DNA from: Bacillota bacterium
GTDB lineage: Bacteria; Bacillota; UBA4882; UBA8346
Direction of reading: 5' to 3'
NCBI GenBank assembly: GCA_023394955.1
Contig: JAEWZY010000021.1
Location: 1-59,355 of the forward strand
Length of the DNA stretch: 59,355 bases
Shown: positions 59,151 to 59,355 of the stretch, piece after piece
Layout of the letters: every line of letters begins with the position of its first letter
How positions within the stretch are numbered: the stretch's first letter is position 1
Made by a program: the position numbers and the translations under genes
The notes under the pieces: generated by a model
Told to the model about the DNA's origin: nothing
Seen by the model: the letters and a program-made list of their open reading frames with translations, nothing else
The model's database searches: none

Positions 59151-59355
59151 TGGGTTTCCCCCGATTGATTAGACACCAAGTTAAGCAATTTTGCTTCGAT
59201 TTTCGAAGTTTTCCGGGGTCATACCTCTAATAGTAGAATGACGACGCTTGCGATTATAGTCAATCTCGATAAATTCAAAGATTTTACGTTTAGCTTGGGC
59301 TCTTGAAAGATATATCTTGCCTTCAACGCATTCGGTTTTTAAGGTACTAAAAAAA
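59151..59355 (-). mobile_element. IS3-family insertion sequence, end portion (continues beyond window)
   Basis: The CRISPR repeat stops abruptly after 26 bp and a new sequence begins TGGGTTTCCCCC, a plausible IS3-type terminal inverted repeat starting with TG. About 30 bp inside lies the stop of an IS3 transposase. Only one end is visible. Confidence 0.85.
59181..59355 (-). CDS. IS3-family transposase (OrfB) C-terminus, partial
   Basis: 58 codons of the end of a DDE (rve) integrase. FFSTLKTECVEGKIYLSRAQ contains the third catalytic residue (Glu in KTE), followed by IFEFIEIDYNRKRRHSTIRG and MTPENFE, the standard IS3/IS150 ending. The 5' part lies beyond the window, so it cannot be told whether the transposase is intact. 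Confidence 0.92.
   Translation of the reverse strand, partial: FFSTLKTECVEGKIYLSRAQAKRKIFEFIEIDYNRKRRHSTIRGMTPENFENRSKIA

Noticed and set aside
58472..59172. Plus- and minus-strand frames of 60-73 codons with repeating FNPRPYARGD- or VAPCIGAWIET-like peptides
   Set aside because: They are translations of the CRISPR repeats; the repeat/spacer structure explains them fully.

Overview
The window looks like the chromosome of a spore-forming, strictly anaerobic member of the Bacillota (Firmicutes). It carries an intact spoIIAA-spoIIAB-sigF operon, a ytxC homologue, a Spo0E-like small protein, a trimeric [FeFe]-hydrogenase operon and PyrR attenuation. The style resembles Hydrogenispora/Limnochordia-like clostridia, but no sequence search was possible, so the genus is a guess. 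Nearly all long genes from 3.3 kb to 57.2 kb lie on the minus strand and are read from right to left.

Layout. 1-3.3 kb: start of a type I methylase gene (hsdM), an XRE repressor, a Spo0E-like mini-gene and a DUF2087 regulator/GIY-YIG pair behind a consensus promoter and palindromic operator. 3.3-6.5 kb: an EamA transporter, then a decayed patch with a macro-domain remnant, an aldo/keto reductase frameshifted by a 13-bp duplication, and GGDEF, HD-GYP and probable RtcB remnants. 6.5-16.9 kb: a chemosensory/signalling operon in decay. cheW, mcp, cheR, two large hybrid kinases and one receiver are intact, while cheA, probably cheB and a second receiver are fragments. 17.2-35.5 kb: a DUF2294 gene, then one nucleotide block in transcription order uraA, pyrR, pyrB, pyrC, pyrK, pyrD, pyrE, purE, purB, purF, purM, glyA, purN, a fabZ-like gene, purC, purD, followed to the right by ytxC. 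35.7-41.3 kb: tRNA-Val and hydrogenase genes hydC-hydB-hydA, with hydB fused to a GltD-like NADPH/FAD module. 41.6-43.9 kb: folK, folP, dodecin and a small lipoprotein-like ORF. 44-55.1 kb: an oligosaccharide operon (binding protein, two permeases, LacI regulator, GH94-like enzyme, cupin, long GH94-like enzyme). 55.6-58.3 kb: the spoIIA operon, a small ferritin-like gene and a small helical protein gene. 58.3-59.4 kb: a tandem repeat, a subtype I-C-like CRISPR array and an IS3-family element that cuts the last repeat.

How the parts work together. The pyrimidine genes are controlled by three PyrR-type attenuators, upstream of uraA, pyrR and pyrB. At the pyrimidine/purine junction, between purE and purB, is a ykkC-family aptamer plus terminator. 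It best fits the PRPP subtype, and PRPP is the substrate shared by PyrE and PurF. No guanine aptamer precedes it. The sugar operon imports an oligosaccharide and probably cleaves it by phosphorolysis under LacI-type control. Many intergenic gaps contain degenerate tandem repeats of 7-bp period, which is the least explained signal in the window.

Not in the window: carbamoyl-phosphate synthase, pyrF, purS/L/Q, purK, purH, purA, an ABC ATPase for the sugar importer, and any cas gene.
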